Source of the DNA: Kiritimatiellaeota bacterium B1221
GTDB lineage: Bacteria; Verrucomicrobiota; Kiritimatiellia; SS1-B-03-39; UBA6053
Assembly: GCA_029269125.1 (NCBI GenBank)
Contig: JARHXX010000014.1
Span: forward strand, 1 to 64,000
Direction: 5' to 3'
Length of the DNA: 64,000 nt
Shown here: one piece after another, positions 27,501-35,990 of the stretch
How positions within the stretch are numbered: position 1 is the first letter of the stretch
How the letters are laid out: every line of letters begins with the position of its first letter
Translations under genes and position numbers: made by a program
Notes under the pieces: model-generated
The model's input: the letters and a program-made list of their open reading frames with translations, nothing else
Database searches by the model: none
Told to the model about the DNA's origin: nothing

Positions 27501-28404
27501 GCACTACGCCGCCTATCCGGCAAAAATCAACCTCTGGGAGGGCCCCCGCTCCGGCTTTTTGGATTTGTTTCTGGCCCACGGTCTTTTTCTGCTGCCCCTC
27601 TTCGCCGGACTGGCTCTGCTCTTTCGACGCAAGGCCCTGCGTACAGCCCCGATCCGTTCACGGCTCCTTCCTCTTCTCCTCCTTGCAGGTTGCCTGACCA
27701 CCATCACTCTGGTCGAGTTTTTCTGTCTGGACGGCGATGCCGGCCGCATGAACATGGTGTTTAAATTCTATTTTCAGGTGTGGTGGATCCTGGCCCTGCT
27801 CACGGCCCCGATCATTGTGGCCGCCTGGAAAATCCCGCATCCTCTCTATAAAGCGGCCTGCGGGGTTCTGCTCGCGCTCTCCCTGCTTTACACGCTGACC
27901 GCCATCCCCGCAAAACAGCAGGACCGCTACTGGCAAACGGCATACCACGGACTGGATGGGCTGGCCTACATGCAGGATGCCCAATGGTTTGTGGACGGAC
28001 AAGAAATTACCTTTGCCGATGACCGCCGGGCCATCGAATGGTTGCGCAGCCATGCGAAACCTTTTGACGTTATCATGGAAGCCCACCGGCCCCTGTATCA
28101 ATGGGGCGGACGCATCAGTTGGCATACCGGTCTTCCCGCCGTTCTCGGATGGGACTGGCACATGCAACAACAACGATCATGGACAGGAGGCGAACAGGCC
28201 GTCTACCAACGCCGCACCGACATCGGAGACTTTTACCGCAGCGGAGACATTTCAATCCTCAAGAAATACCACGTCAAATATCTCGTGGCCGGCCAATTGG
28301 AAAAAGTCACCTACGGCAGCCACAACCTCCAGAAACTGCATACCCTGCCCCAGCTCAAAGAAGTCTTCACCGGCAAGCACACCTCCATTTTTGAAGTCAA
28401 ATAA
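24544..28404 (+). CDS. GT-C-like plus Chlor_Arch_YYY (DUF2298) membrane protein
   Basis: A 1286-residue polytopic protein with two halves. Residues 1 to about 520 resemble GT-C (GT39/PMT-like) glycosyltransferases, with a conserved loop after the first helix holding D38 and E39 (HPDERHLSM), many helices and a soluble tail. Residues from about 640 form a second membrane block with NYYYYGF at 766-772, the YYYxG signature of the Chlor_Arch_YYY family (TIGR03662), described mainly from Chloroflexi and archaea with unknown function. A lipid-linked sugar transfer role is an inference from the first half. ATG 24544 follows a GCTTCGGC stretch with no strong ribosome site. It is a single transcription unit. 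Confidence 0.75.
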   Translation: MSKIPVQPLFHLAMICLLAFGLRHAGWNWDEGQHLHPDERHLSMVTQKLDHSGEWFNTQSSGFNPYNQGVHSYVYGLLPLKVVHAFTVARGESDLKEIARTGRLCSAWWSTATVALIFLFGWRIRSARFAAIASLLMCLTVFSIQQAHFFTVDSAGVFFTTLCCGWGLLALKESRALLLLPAGAAVGLAMACRLNLGLLAFWLGALSLALAWKQKRITPVLTLIGGGILAALLFRICQPNAFLSTGFFPAGMNPRWLQDLQSVRAISEGTLEVPFTLQWVGRIPWLYALSQIILWGMGLPLGIITMAGALWILWTHRHQPARWQVFLVLWPLLLIAYHGGVFLHTMRYFLPAYPALILGGTWLLCKIKHPQYRRSLTAIILGATTIYALAFVGMYKQPHPRIQASEWLLTDLAAGGSVVSEHWDDALPLYLPGGEQAHAGIRFAQLEVYHPESPEKLHTLLTQIEQADYLILSSTRASYTLPRMPLRYPVMTRFYQHLGETELGLKEVKRFYRSPRIFSWQFNTLNAEEAFRVYDHPLVRIYEKTEDFHLEKVEKFLSEGINFTDIPPIPYLKANRSNQGWLNPDEIQKRQQNESWNHHFSPQSFGNRAPLLVWFWVLFLLGPLSFPFTFFLFPSLQDRGASVSRLLGLLAVSTLAWWPAAIGWIPFGRALLIVSMLFGSGSALLVATCYETFRDWLKRHWKTLLWGEGLQWSFFALFLILRILQPDLWHPWAGGEKPMDFAYLNATVQTPYFPPPNPWLSGAFLNYYYYGFVLFATLIRLTGISPDLAYNLALPTCALFIAGGAVALSMIFYPAFRTRSGWKGWRTSSLLTASLILLAGNLGQLREFLKPGKLPFVRDVYWNASRVIQVPPGVAQPITEFPLFSLLYGDLHAHLMALPVSMLCLLSSWQLFRRFHPARLIVCGGILGALQVINAWDLPIQFAIFLYCLMAGAFPLQNPRSQLWSRLGWAFCAWVTFKLSFAPFHWHYAAYPAKINLWEGPRSGFLDLFLAHGLFLLPLFAGLALLFRRKALRTAPIRSRLLPLLLLAGCLTTITLVEFFCLDGDAGRMNMVFKFYFQVWWILALLTAPIIVAAWKIPHPLYKAACGVLLALSLLYTLTAIPAKQQDRYWQTAYHGLDGLAYMQDAQWFVDGQEITFADDRRAIEWLRSHAKPFDVIMEAHRPLYQWGGRISWHTGLPAVLGWDWHMQQQRSWTGGEQAVYQRRTDIGDFYRSGDISILKKYHVKYLVAGQLEKVTYGSHNLQKLHTLPQLKEVFTGKHTSIFEVK

Positions 28405-28517
28405 TTCAGGAGAAAACACCCTGCGCGCACATCGAAAGGAGCGGGATCGCTGAAAAGTGCGGGGAGAACAACATTTTTTGCTTTAAAGTCGCCAGTGAAT
28501 TGTAAAAGATAAAATAT

Positions 28518-29483
28518 ATGAAAAGATCAATGGTTTTATTCTTCGTGCTTTGTTTACAATGTCTCCGGGCCCAATCGGTGCAGAACTGGAGCAGCCAAAA
28601 TGGACACAGCTTCAAAGGGACCTTCATCCGCATGGATGTACAGTCGGTCACCCTTCGCGGGGAAGATGGAAATGAAATCACCGTGCCTCTGGCGGCCTTA
28701 GATGCCAAAAGTCAGGATCTGGCAAAAAAAGAGCAGCAACTCGCCATAAAAAATGCCCCCGCCTTTTCGCATAAAAACCGTTATCTGCGTTTTTCCATAT
28801 ATCCGAAAACCACCTGGCTCGAAGTGGAATTTTTGGAAGGACCCAAAGTGGTAAATAATGAAACGTATAAGGTGAGCATGACCTTTGCGGAGATCCGCCC
28901 ACCCAACAAATGGAAAAGCATCAAAATAAAAGAGATGATGGGGGTGCCCGAAAAAGGCCGGAATGACGTAACCATGAGACTGCTCATGGAGAATGGGGTC
29001 AAAGTGAAATTCACTGTGGATGTAAACGACAAAGCCGAAGTGAGTTATGAATTTGAAGCGGAGGAAATCCCCGACGGTCTCCCCAAATTAGATCTCCGCA
29101 CCGGGATCCGGTTTCCCAAGCTTCTGGCCTACGATATGGACACCCAGTCTTATAAAGGCACCCTCTCCAGCACCGGCGTGAAATTTGAAAACCTCCCCAA
29201 TGTTTTGGCAGGATATGAGATCGTGGTGGACAACCGGGACAGCAAGAACAAGAAAGTGCCCTATTATGAAAAACAAACCAGGGGATATGGTGCCGGCGGA
29301 TTCACGGTAAAAGCACCCGGAAAAAAAGATTTTATTTTTGAGGCCCCGAAAAACTCGGAAGATGGCTCCTTGTACATTTGGTTCTACAGCGGAAAAGAAC
29401 CTTTTCAGGGATACAGCATTCGGGCGGGAGCCGCCAAAAAAGACAACTTGGCCGCCGGCCCCTTTACCATCAGCGTGCGGTAA
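28518..29483 (+). CDS. SHD1-like exported protein, copy 1
   Basis: A 321-residue secreted protein. A signal peptide (MVLFFVLCLQCLRAQ) precedes an SHD1-like module, residues about 22-70: NWSSQNGHSFKGTFIRMD and VTLRGEDGNEITVPLAALD, common in Verrucomicrobiota and Planctomycetota. A 250-residue beta-rich domain of unknown function follows (EFLEGPKVVNNETYKV and EIPDGLPKLDLRTGIRFPKLL). It has the same length as and is clearly homologous to the next gene. A role in the cell envelope or surface is inferred from export only. Confidence 0.75.
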   Translation: MKRSMVLFFVLCLQCLRAQSVQNWSSQNGHSFKGTFIRMDVQSVTLRGEDGNEITVPLAALDAKSQDLAKKEQQLAIKNAPAFSHKNRYLRFSIYPKTTWLEVEFLEGPKVVNNETYKVSMTFAEIRPPNKWKSIKIKEMMGVPEKGRNDVTMRLLMENGVKVKFTVDVNDKAEVSYEFEAEEIPDGLPKLDLRTGIRFPKLLAYDMDTQSYKGTLSSTGVKFENLPNVLAGYEIVVDNRDSKNKKVPYYEKQTRGYGAGGFTVKAPGKKDFIFEAPKNSEDGSLYIWFYSGKEPFQGYSIRAGAAKKDNLAAGPFTISVR

Positions 29484-29568
29484 TTCCCCATCCCTGCACA
29501 CATCCACAAATAAGTATGCCGGGCCAAATTCTGCAAACGAGCACAGCGTTTTTTCTTTAATCTGAATT

Positions 29569-29586
29569 TGATCATGTAAATGATCA
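29569..29586. promoter_or_regulatory. Inverted repeat at the start of SHD1-like copy 2
   Basis: TGATCAT (29569-29575), four bases, and ATGATCA (29580-29586) form a 7-bp inverted repeat ending three bases before the ATG. It covers the place where a ribosome site would lie, so it may be an operator or block translation; the first copy lacks it. Confidence 0.45.
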
Positions 29587-29589
29587 GGT

Positions 29590-30555
29590 ATGAAAAGTTC
29601 AATCCTCCTGCTCTGCGTTCTCTTTTTACAGACGCTCTACGGACAAACCCCGCAAACGTGGCGCAGCAAAAATGGTCACAGTTTTCAGGGCACGTTCATT
29701 CAGCTGCAAAACCAACAGGTGACCCTGCACGGATCCGACGGCCGGGTGGTCACGGTCCCCATCGACGCTTTGGATACTGAATCACAGGTCCAGGCCCGGC
29801 GAACGCAATCCGCCCTCACAAAAGATGCGCCGGTTTTCACCCATCAAAACCGGCATTTACGTTTTTCACTTTATCCCGACAGAACCTGGCTGACGCTGGA
29901 ATTTCTCGCCGGTCCCCAGGTCGTGATTAACGAAAAATATAACCTCAATATTCGCTTTGCAGAAATCCGCGACGGCAATAACTGGCGCGACATGAAGGTT
30001 AAAGAAGTATACGGCAAAATTGAAAAAACCCGGAATGAGGTCATTTTCCGGCTGCTCATGGAAAATGATGTGGTATTAAAATACACCGTCGATTTGGATG
30101 ACAAAGACGAATTAACCTATGAATTTGAAGCCGAAATCATTCCCGACGGTCTTCCTAAACTTGATTTCAGAAGCGAACTCAGCTTCCCCAAACTCCTTAG
30201 TTACAACCCAGACTCTCAACTTTACCTGGGCGCCCTCTCCTCTGAAGGCGTGAAGTTTGATCATTTAAAATCCTTTCTGGATGGATACGAAATATGGGTC
30301 ACCGACCCCGAAGGAAAAAGGAGCAAAATTCAGTATCATGAAAAGCAAACCCAGGAATATCGCGGAAAAGCCTTCACCATCAAAAATCCGCGGAAAAAGA
30401 GTTTAAAAATTGAAGCCCCGAAATCAGCGGCAGGGGGCAGCATGTATATTTGGTTTTACGATGGGAAAGCCCCATTTGAAGGTTTCAACATCCTGGCCCA
30501 CTCCCCGGAGAGAAACAATTTGGGGGGCGGACCTTTCTCCATCGGCCTTAAATAA
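29590..30555 (+). CDS. SHD1-like exported protein, copy 2
   Basis: A 321-residue paralogue of the preceding gene, collinear throughout. The signal peptide (SILLLCVLFLQTLYGQ), the SHD1-like module (WRSKNGHSFQGTFIQLQ and VTLHGSDGRVVTVPIDALD) and the tail (GLPKLDFRSELSFPKLL and SMYIWFYDGKAPFEGFN) are all matched in copy 1. It starts 106 bases after copy 1 and is likely the product of tandem duplication followed by clear divergence. Function is unknown. Confidence 0.75.
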   Translation: MKSSILLLCVLFLQTLYGQTPQTWRSKNGHSFQGTFIQLQNQQVTLHGSDGRVVTVPIDALDTESQVQARRTQSALTKDAPVFTHQNRHLRFSLYPDRTWLTLEFLAGPQVVINEKYNLNIRFAEIRDGNNWRDMKVKEVYGKIEKTRNEVIFRLLMENDVVLKYTVDLDDKDELTYEFEAEIIPDGLPKLDFRSELSFPKLLSYNPDSQLYLGALSSEGVKFDHLKSFLDGYEIWVTDPEGKRSKIQYHEKQTQEYRGKAFTIKNPRKKSLKIEAPKSAAGGSMYIWFYDGKAPFEGFNILAHSPERNNLGGGPFSIGLK

Positions 30556-30694
30556 TTTCCTCCTCCCAGCGGGGCGTTCCGCCGTCACGTCGGAAGACAG
30601 GCCCGATTGCTCCGCGTTCTCCGGTAAATCCAATAACGGATTGCCATGAGCCCCGGCCAGGCGGCCCTGTAAAGGTTCAGGGATTTTTTCTGGA

Positions 30695-30700
30695 TATAAT
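30695..30700 (+). promoter_or_regulatory. Perfect TATAAT -10 box before the signalling genes
   Basis: TATAAT at 30695-30700 stands 24 bases before the response regulator start, with no recognisable -35 box at the normal spacing. It may rely on an activator or another sigma factor. Confidence 0.4.
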
Positions 30701-30723
30701 GAAAGAAAGGGGTATGCAAAGGC

Positions 30724-31086
30724 ATGCAGTCGAAAAACATTCTGGTGGTCGATGACGAGCCGTCGATCCGATCTCTTTACCACATCGCCTTTTCGCATAG
30801 CGGCTATGAGGTGCGGGTGGCGTCCAACGGGGAGGACGCCCTGGAAATGTTGACAGAACAATATGCGGAAATCATCTTCCTGGATTTAAACTTACCGGGA
30901 ATCAAGGGCGACAAACTCTGCCGTATGATTCTGGAAAAATGGCCGGATACCCGCATGATCGCCATTACCGGAGATTTAAAACCGTTCGGAGAACTGGAAT
31001 GTCGCGAGGCAGGTTTTCATCATGTTCTCACCAAACCCATTCAATTAATCGACCTCCTCAATGCCGCCCAAGGGGAGCCTGAGTAA
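30724..31086 (+). CDS. Single-domain response regulator
   Basis: A 120-residue receiver domain with no output domain. The acidic pair is D10 and D11 (VVDDE), the phosphoacceptor is D54 (FLDLNLPG), threonine is in ITGD and the switch lysine is K104 (TKP). CheY-like proteins of this kind pass phosphoryl groups or bind partner proteins. It lies two bases upstream of the phosphatase gene and is surely co-transcribed with it. It could be a competing receiver or a sink in the relay formed with the hybrid kinase (inference). Confidence 0.92.
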   Translation: MQSKNILVVDDEPSIRSLYHIAFSHSGYEVRVASNGEDALEMLTEQYAEIIFLDLNLPGIKGDKLCRMILEKWPDTRMIAITGDLKPFGELECREAGFHHVLTKPIQLIDLLNAAQGEPE

Positions 31087-31088
31087 TC

Positions 31089-33059
31089 ATGCCCACACCA
31101 CACATGCGTCTACTCTCCCGATTCATCACCGACCTGGAAACCCGGTCCAAGAATTATGAAACGGATGAGGATGTACTGGATGACGAACTCAGAGAGCTGT
31201 TTGATCAGGAACTCGACCGCACCCTAAAAAAGTTACTGCTGGCCGCCCCCAAAAAAGACGAGAGCGCCATGCGGGATTGCGCCCACACCTTACTGGGAAT
31301 CGGAGGCGTTGCCGGCGCGCCGGAAATTTCGGTGCTGGGAGAGGAACTGAGTGAGGCCGCCAAAACCCAACGCTGGGAACGCTGCGCTGAACTGGTCAAC
31401 GCCTTGAGCGAATGGAAAAACGCCCGCACCTTTTCCCCCTCTGGAGAAATAATAATCCCCGTCCAGTCCCCCCAACTCAGCGGACGCATTCTGGTGGTCG
31501 ATGACGAAGAACCCAACCGCGCCTATTTAAAGAAAATTCTGGAAGAGTGCGGCGCCGAAGTCTTCATCGCTGAAAACGGGGAACAGGCCCTGGAACTCGT
31601 CCCCGAACTCAGACCCGATCTCGCACTGGTGGATGTGGTGATGCCGGGCATCCAGGGCTACGAAGTCTGTGAGCAAATTATTCACAGCCCGGAAATGGGG
31701 CAGACTTCAGTCATCATGGTAACCGCCAAATCCACCCCCGCAGATGTGGAAACCGCCTTTCGAAAAGGGGCTTTTGATTATATCCGGAAACCCTTTAACA
31801 GCCGGGAACTGCTGGCCCGGGTACGAAACGCCCTCACCCTGAAGAATCAGACGGACGCGCTCACTCTGTGGAAGTCCAAAATGTCGCGGGAACTGGAAAC
31901 TGCAGGCAAAGTACAGTCCAAACTTTTTGATTCCACCCCCGACTTCAGTGAGAATTTTGACTGCAAAATCTGTTACCGTCCCAGTCAGCACATTGGGGGG
32001 GACATGTTCGATATGCTGCACCTTGCCGACGGCAGATGTCTGACTTACCTGGCTGATGTCGCAGGACACGGTGTCGGCTCAGCCCTGATCTCCACCCTCA
32101 TTAAAGGTCTGGCACAGGAAATCGTTTCCGGCACAGAAATTCCGGAACTGCATGAAATTGGAAACGAACTCCACCACCGTTTCCGAAAGTGCGTGGAGGA
32201 TCCCGAACTTTACGCCACCATGTTACTGATCCTCTGGAAACCCGGTGAGACCGCCATGTCCTGCCTCTCCTGCGGCCATCCCCCGCCTCTGGCCTTTTCT
32301 TCAGAGAACCAATATCTGCCCGGTCATATCCCGGCAACAGGTGGAATGCCGATTGGGTTAATGCCGCCGGAATTCGGCAAACCCTTCCTGGCAGAAGATG
32401 TTATCCATTTTGAAATGCCCGCTTCAGGCGCCCTCTATTTATATACCGACGGGATTAGCGAAGCCAAAAACCCCGCCGGGGAGGAATGCGGTGTCGAACA
32501 CTTGCTGCGCGCCATTCACCTCAGCATGAACAGCTCTCCGGACATGACCCTCGACCTCTTGCAGGAACAAGGCTTCCAATTGAATGCAGATGATTGCACC
32601 CTGATGCAGATTCACCTTATCTCGGAGCCGAAACGGCTCGCCTGCGGGGAAATAAATATGTGCAATGAAGAGGTCCAACGGCTCTCTTCAGAAGTATATG
32701 ACCTTTTAACCTCCCATGGTTGGGAAGAGGAAGATGCGGGAATGGTTCAACTCCTGTTAATTGAACATGGCGCCAATGTGGTGAACCACGGGAACCCTCC
32801 CCCCAACTCCACTCTCTTTTACCGTCTTCATCTGGAAGACCATCACTGTTATCTGGTACTGAAAGACCGCGGAATTTTCTGGGACCCCTCTCACTGGCAG
32901 CCTCAGGACCCTGACACCCGTGACCCTTTCGCAGAGCACGGCCGTGGATTGGACCTCATCGCGGAAATTTCGGCCACCCGGGAATATTTCCGCAGGGAAC
33001 ACCAAAATTGTTTCCTTTATCGCATCGACAAAGATCTTCGGAGAAGACTTAATATCTAA
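31089..33059 (+). CDS. Hpt-REC-PP2C (SpoIIE)-HATPase fusion protein
   Basis: A 656-residue cytoplasmic protein with four modules. Residues 20-115 resemble an Hpt domain with H66 in AHTLLGIGG. Residues 132-250 are a receiver with D138, D139, phosphoacceptor D182 and K234. Residues 265-510 are a PP2C/SpoIIE phosphatase with GGD (303-305), ADVAGHG (322-328), YTDG (452-455) and DD (501-502). Residues 515-656 are an RsbW/SpoIIAB-like ATPase with E559, N563, H567, DRG (593-595) and HGRGL. Having phosphatase and kinase-like modules in one chain next to a STAS protein suggests a self-contained partner switch. It follows the receiver gene after two bases. Confidence 0.9.
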   Translation: MPTPHMRLLSRFITDLETRSKNYETDEDVLDDELRELFDQELDRTLKKLLLAAPKKDESAMRDCAHTLLGIGGVAGAPEISVLGEELSEAAKTQRWERCAELVNALSEWKNARTFSPSGEIIIPVQSPQLSGRILVVDDEEPNRAYLKKILEECGAEVFIAENGEQALELVPELRPDLALVDVVMPGIQGYEVCEQIIHSPEMGQTSVIMVTAKSTPADVETAFRKGAFDYIRKPFNSRELLARVRNALTLKNQTDALTLWKSKMSRELETAGKVQSKLFDSTPDFSENFDCKICYRPSQHIGGDMFDMLHLADGRCLTYLADVAGHGVGSALISTLIKGLAQEIVSGTEIPELHEIGNELHHRFRKCVEDPELYATMLLILWKPGETAMSCLSCGHPPPLAFSSENQYLPGHIPATGGMPIGLMPPEFGKPFLAEDVIHFEMPASGALYLYTDGISEAKNPAGEECGVEHLLRAIHLSMNSSPDMTLDLLQEQGFQLNADDCTLMQIHLISEPKRLACGEINMCNEEVQRLSSEVYDLLTSHGWEEEDAGMVQLLLIEHGANVVNHGNPPPNSTLFYRLHLEDHHCYLVLKDRGIFWDPSHWQPQDPDTRDPFAEHGRGLDLIAEISATREYFRREHQNCFLYRIDKDLRRRLNI

Positions 33060-33082
33060 AAATCCCTACAGGAATTCACCAT

Positions 33083-33427
33083 ATGCAAATTTCATTTAAA
33101 CAGATCAAAGATACGGGTATTATCATCCTCGATGGAGACCTGAATGTCGTCAAAGTGGATGCCTTCCGCCAGGAGTTCAATGAATGGTTCTCCCCCAACA
33201 CAGACTTAAAAGACGTGGTGGTCGACCTCAGTGATGTCCCCATGATTGACAGCGCCGGCTTAGGGCTTCTCATCGCTTTTCTGAAACAAGTCCGCGAACG
33301 TGGCGGCGACCTTGCACTCTGCGGAATTCAAAAACGGGTGAGTCTGGTTTTTGATATCACCCGGACCAAACGCATCTTCGATATTTTCGAAACCCGTGAA
33401 CTCGCCATCGCATCGTTTAGCGAATAG
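33083..33427 (+). CDS. STAS-domain anti-sigma factor antagonist
   Basis: A 114-residue STAS protein of the SpoIIAA/RsbV type. The phosphorylated serine is S57 in MIDSAGLGLLIAF, preceded by the usual VVVDLSDV strand. Its phosphorylation state should be set by the phosphatase and ATPase modules of the upstream protein. It starts 24 bases after that gene, with AGGA about ten bases before the ATG, and its last 11 bases overlap the end of the opposite kinase gene. The final target, an anti-sigma factor or other client, is not in the window. Confidence 0.93.
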   Translation: MQISFKQIKDTGIIILDGDLNVVKVDAFRQEFNEWFSPNTDLKDVVVDLSDVPMIDSAGLGLLIAFLKQVRERGGDLALCGIQKRVSLVFDITRTKRIFDIFETRELAIASFSE

Positions 33428-35990
33428 TCAGAACCTTGGCTAAAACATCCTCTAATGCTTTCAACTTAAGGGGCTTGGTGATGTAATCATCCATCCCCGC
33501 ATCGATGCATTTCTCACGGTCCCCTTTGATCGCATCTGCTGTGAGAGCGATAATCGGCAGATGAGGGCGCTGCTCAGCAGTTTCCAGAGCCCGATAAGCG
33601 CGGGTCGCCTCCAGCCCGTCCATTTCAGGCATATGCAGATCCATAATCACCGCATCAAATGCATGTTGGGTCAGCGCAACCAGGGCCAGCTTCCCGTTCG
33701 AGACAATTTCACATTCAACCCCCAAACGCTTCAGAAATTGTGCGGCGACTTTCTGGTTCACCGGGTTGTCCTCCGCCAATAATACTTTAGAAATTTTAGG
33801 GGCGGTCTGATGCCCAGACCCTGTCGGTGCCGGCAGCTCCCCTTCCGCATTCACCCGGGTTTCAGACAGGGCGATTTTCATTTTATTCCGACTGCGGGAA
33901 CGCTTCTCCTCCATGGCTTCCCGGGCCGTTTTAAGCAACAGATCCTGTTTGACCGGCTTCACCAGATACCGGAACAAGGCCTGACTGTTGATGGCATCCA
34001 AAAGGAAATCCGGCTCCACATGACCGGTAATCAATACCGGCACCACGGAGGACCCGGATGCATGCAGACGTTTACAAAAATCCAACCCTGTTTCTCCGGG
34101 CATATGGTGATCACAAAACAGCAGATCAATGGAATGGTTTCCCTGCAGAAATTTTTCAGCCTCCTGGGGACTGACCGCCGTAAATACTTCATACTCCTTT
34201 TGCATGATACGTTTCGTGCATTCCAAAAGCACTTCGTCGTCATCCACCACCAACATCGCCGGTTTACTGCGCTCATGTTGATACAGCGAGCTGATGAGCA
34301 CTTCATGAAGCTGTTGGGCATGCACAGGCTTCTGCATAATGGAAACAAAACCCGCTTTGCGCAACTCCACTTCCTGATCGCGGACATCCACAGATGAAAG
34401 CATCACCATCAACAGGGTTTCCGTCAACTCAGGCTGCTTCCGAATACGTTGAGCCAATTGAATTCCATCCCACTTCGGCATCATCATATCAATGATTGCA
34501 CACAAATAGGGATCTCCCGCATCATGCGCCTCATCCAGCAGGCGCAAAGCCACTTGGGGGTCATTTGTTTCCGTGTGACGACACGCCCATTTATCCAATA
34601 ATCCACCCATAATCTTCAGATTGTTCTCGTTGTCATCCACGACCAATACCCGCCGGCCCCTCAGACTTTCTTCTGCGTTTTCATCCAGCAGACCATCCAC
34701 GTTCCCCGCACGTTTTTCCAGTTCAAGCGTAACAATAAATTTGCTCCCCTCTCCCACCGTGCTCTCCACGGCAATATCCCCATTCATCAAATCCAAGAGA
34801 CGGCTCACAATCGCCAGACCCAGGCCCGTCCCTTCAAATTCCCGAACGGTCGACCCGTCTAATTGGCTAAACTCTTCAAACAGTGAGCGAATGCGGTCTT
34901 CCGGAATCCCCGGTCCGGTGTCCGAAATAATGAACCGAATACGAACCTTGTTTGCATCCTCCCCCAAACATTCGGTCCGCACCGAAACCTGACCACTGGA
35001 GGTGAACTTCACCGCATTCCCAATCAGATTCATCAGGATTTGGCGGATCCGCACCGAATCCCCATTGAGCTGATGCGGCACATCGTCCGCCACTTCCGTG
35101 AGGTACCCGATCCTCTTCTCTTCCGCCTTCAGCTTTAACAACCCATGCACACTCTCAAGCATGCTGTGCAGATCAAATCCCACCGGATTTAATAAAAGTT
35201 TACCGGCTTCGATTTTAGAAAAGTCGAGAATGTCGTTAATGATATGCAACAGCATTTCACCGCTCTGCAAAATGATATCCAATTGTTCGCGCTGATCCTG
35301 AGGCATCTCCTGATAACTCAACAAACGCGCCATACCCAAAATTCCATTCATTGGTGTCCGAATTTCATGACTCATCCGGGCCAGGAACTCCCCCTTGGCC
35401 GCATTTGCCCGTTCGGATTCAATGACCAATTTCCTCGCCCGCTCCGCAGCTGCATTCAGTTCTTCATTGATCAATTGCAGTTGCGTCTCCGATTCCCAAC
35501 GCAAAATGGAAACGCCCACCGTGCTGCTAAGACATTCCAAAATCGAAACCAGCCCCTCATCCCAAATCTCCCGGGCCTGTTCCGATTCATAAAGAAAAAG
35601 ACCCCAGAATTTTTTCCGGAGAATGATCGGAAAGGCCAACCCCGCCAGCATCCCCCGGTTTGCCAAAAAGATTTCTTCCTGGTGATCTCCCGGCAAAAAG
35701 CTTCCTTTCAGATCTTCCCCGGAAAGGAATCGCGCTTCCAGACCCGGCAACACTTCATGCATGCGGTACGAAGGAAAAGACGCGGACTTCAGTCGGCCTT
35801 TTTCCCATTGATAAAGCACCTGCAGATTGTTGGCGTCCGCCATGCTTTGAAAGATACTGACCCGATCCAGGCCGGCCGCACGTCCTAAGGTTTCCAAGAC
35901 TGCGGGAATGGCAATTGATCTCTCCTCTTCATTCACCAATATCCGGTGAATTTCAGGAGCGGCATCCATCAGCAGTTTACTTGGGGTCAT
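33417..35990 (-). CDS. Hybrid histidine kinase GAF-HisKA-HATPase-REC-REC-REC
   Basis: An 857-residue sensor kinase without membrane helices. A GAF domain spans residues 25-165, a coiled linker runs to 200, and H208 is the phosphorylated histidine (SHEIRTPMNGILGM). ATPase boxes are N (MNLIGNAVKFT), G1 (DTGPGIP), F and G2 (GTGLGLAI). Three receivers follow with acceptors D501, D627 and D784. No Hpt domain is present, so the final transfer needs a partner, plausibly the Hpt domain of the opposite-strand fusion protein (inference). Its start overlaps the stop of the upstream membrane gene as ATGA. Confidence 0.93.
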   Translation of the reverse strand: MTPSKLLMDAAPEIHRILVNEEERSIAIPAVLETLGRAAGLDRVSIFQSMADANNLQVLYQWEKGRLKSASFPSYRMHEVLPGLEARFLSGEDLKGSFLPGDHQEEIFLANRGMLAGLAFPIILRKKFWGLFLYESEQAREIWDEGLVSILECLSSTVGVSILRWESETQLQLINEELNAAAERARKLVIESERANAAKGEFLARMSHEIRTPMNGILGMARLLSYQEMPQDQREQLDIILQSGEMLLHIINDILDFSKIEAGKLLLNPVGFDLHSMLESVHGLLKLKAEEKRIGYLTEVADDVPHQLNGDSVRIRQILMNLIGNAVKFTSSGQVSVRTECLGEDANKVRIRFIISDTGPGIPEDRIRSLFEEFSQLDGSTVREFEGTGLGLAIVSRLLDLMNGDIAVESTVGEGSKFIVTLELEKRAGNVDGLLDENAEESLRGRRVLVVDDNENNLKIMGGLLDKWACRHTETNDPQVALRLLDEAHDAGDPYLCAIIDMMMPKWDGIQLAQRIRKQPELTETLLMVMLSSVDVRDQEVELRKAGFVSIMQKPVHAQQLHEVLISSLYQHERSKPAMLVVDDDEVLLECTKRIMQKEYEVFTAVSPQEAEKFLQGNHSIDLLFCDHHMPGETGLDFCKRLHASGSSVVPVLITGHVEPDFLLDAINSQALFRYLVKPVKQDLLLKTAREAMEEKRSRSRNKMKIALSETRVNAEGELPAPTGSGHQTAPKISKVLLAEDNPVNQKVAAQFLKRLGVECEIVSNGKLALVALTQHAFDAVIMDLHMPEMDGLEATRAYRALETAEQRPHLPIIALTADAIKGDREKCIDAGMDDYITKPLKLKALEDVLAKVLTIR

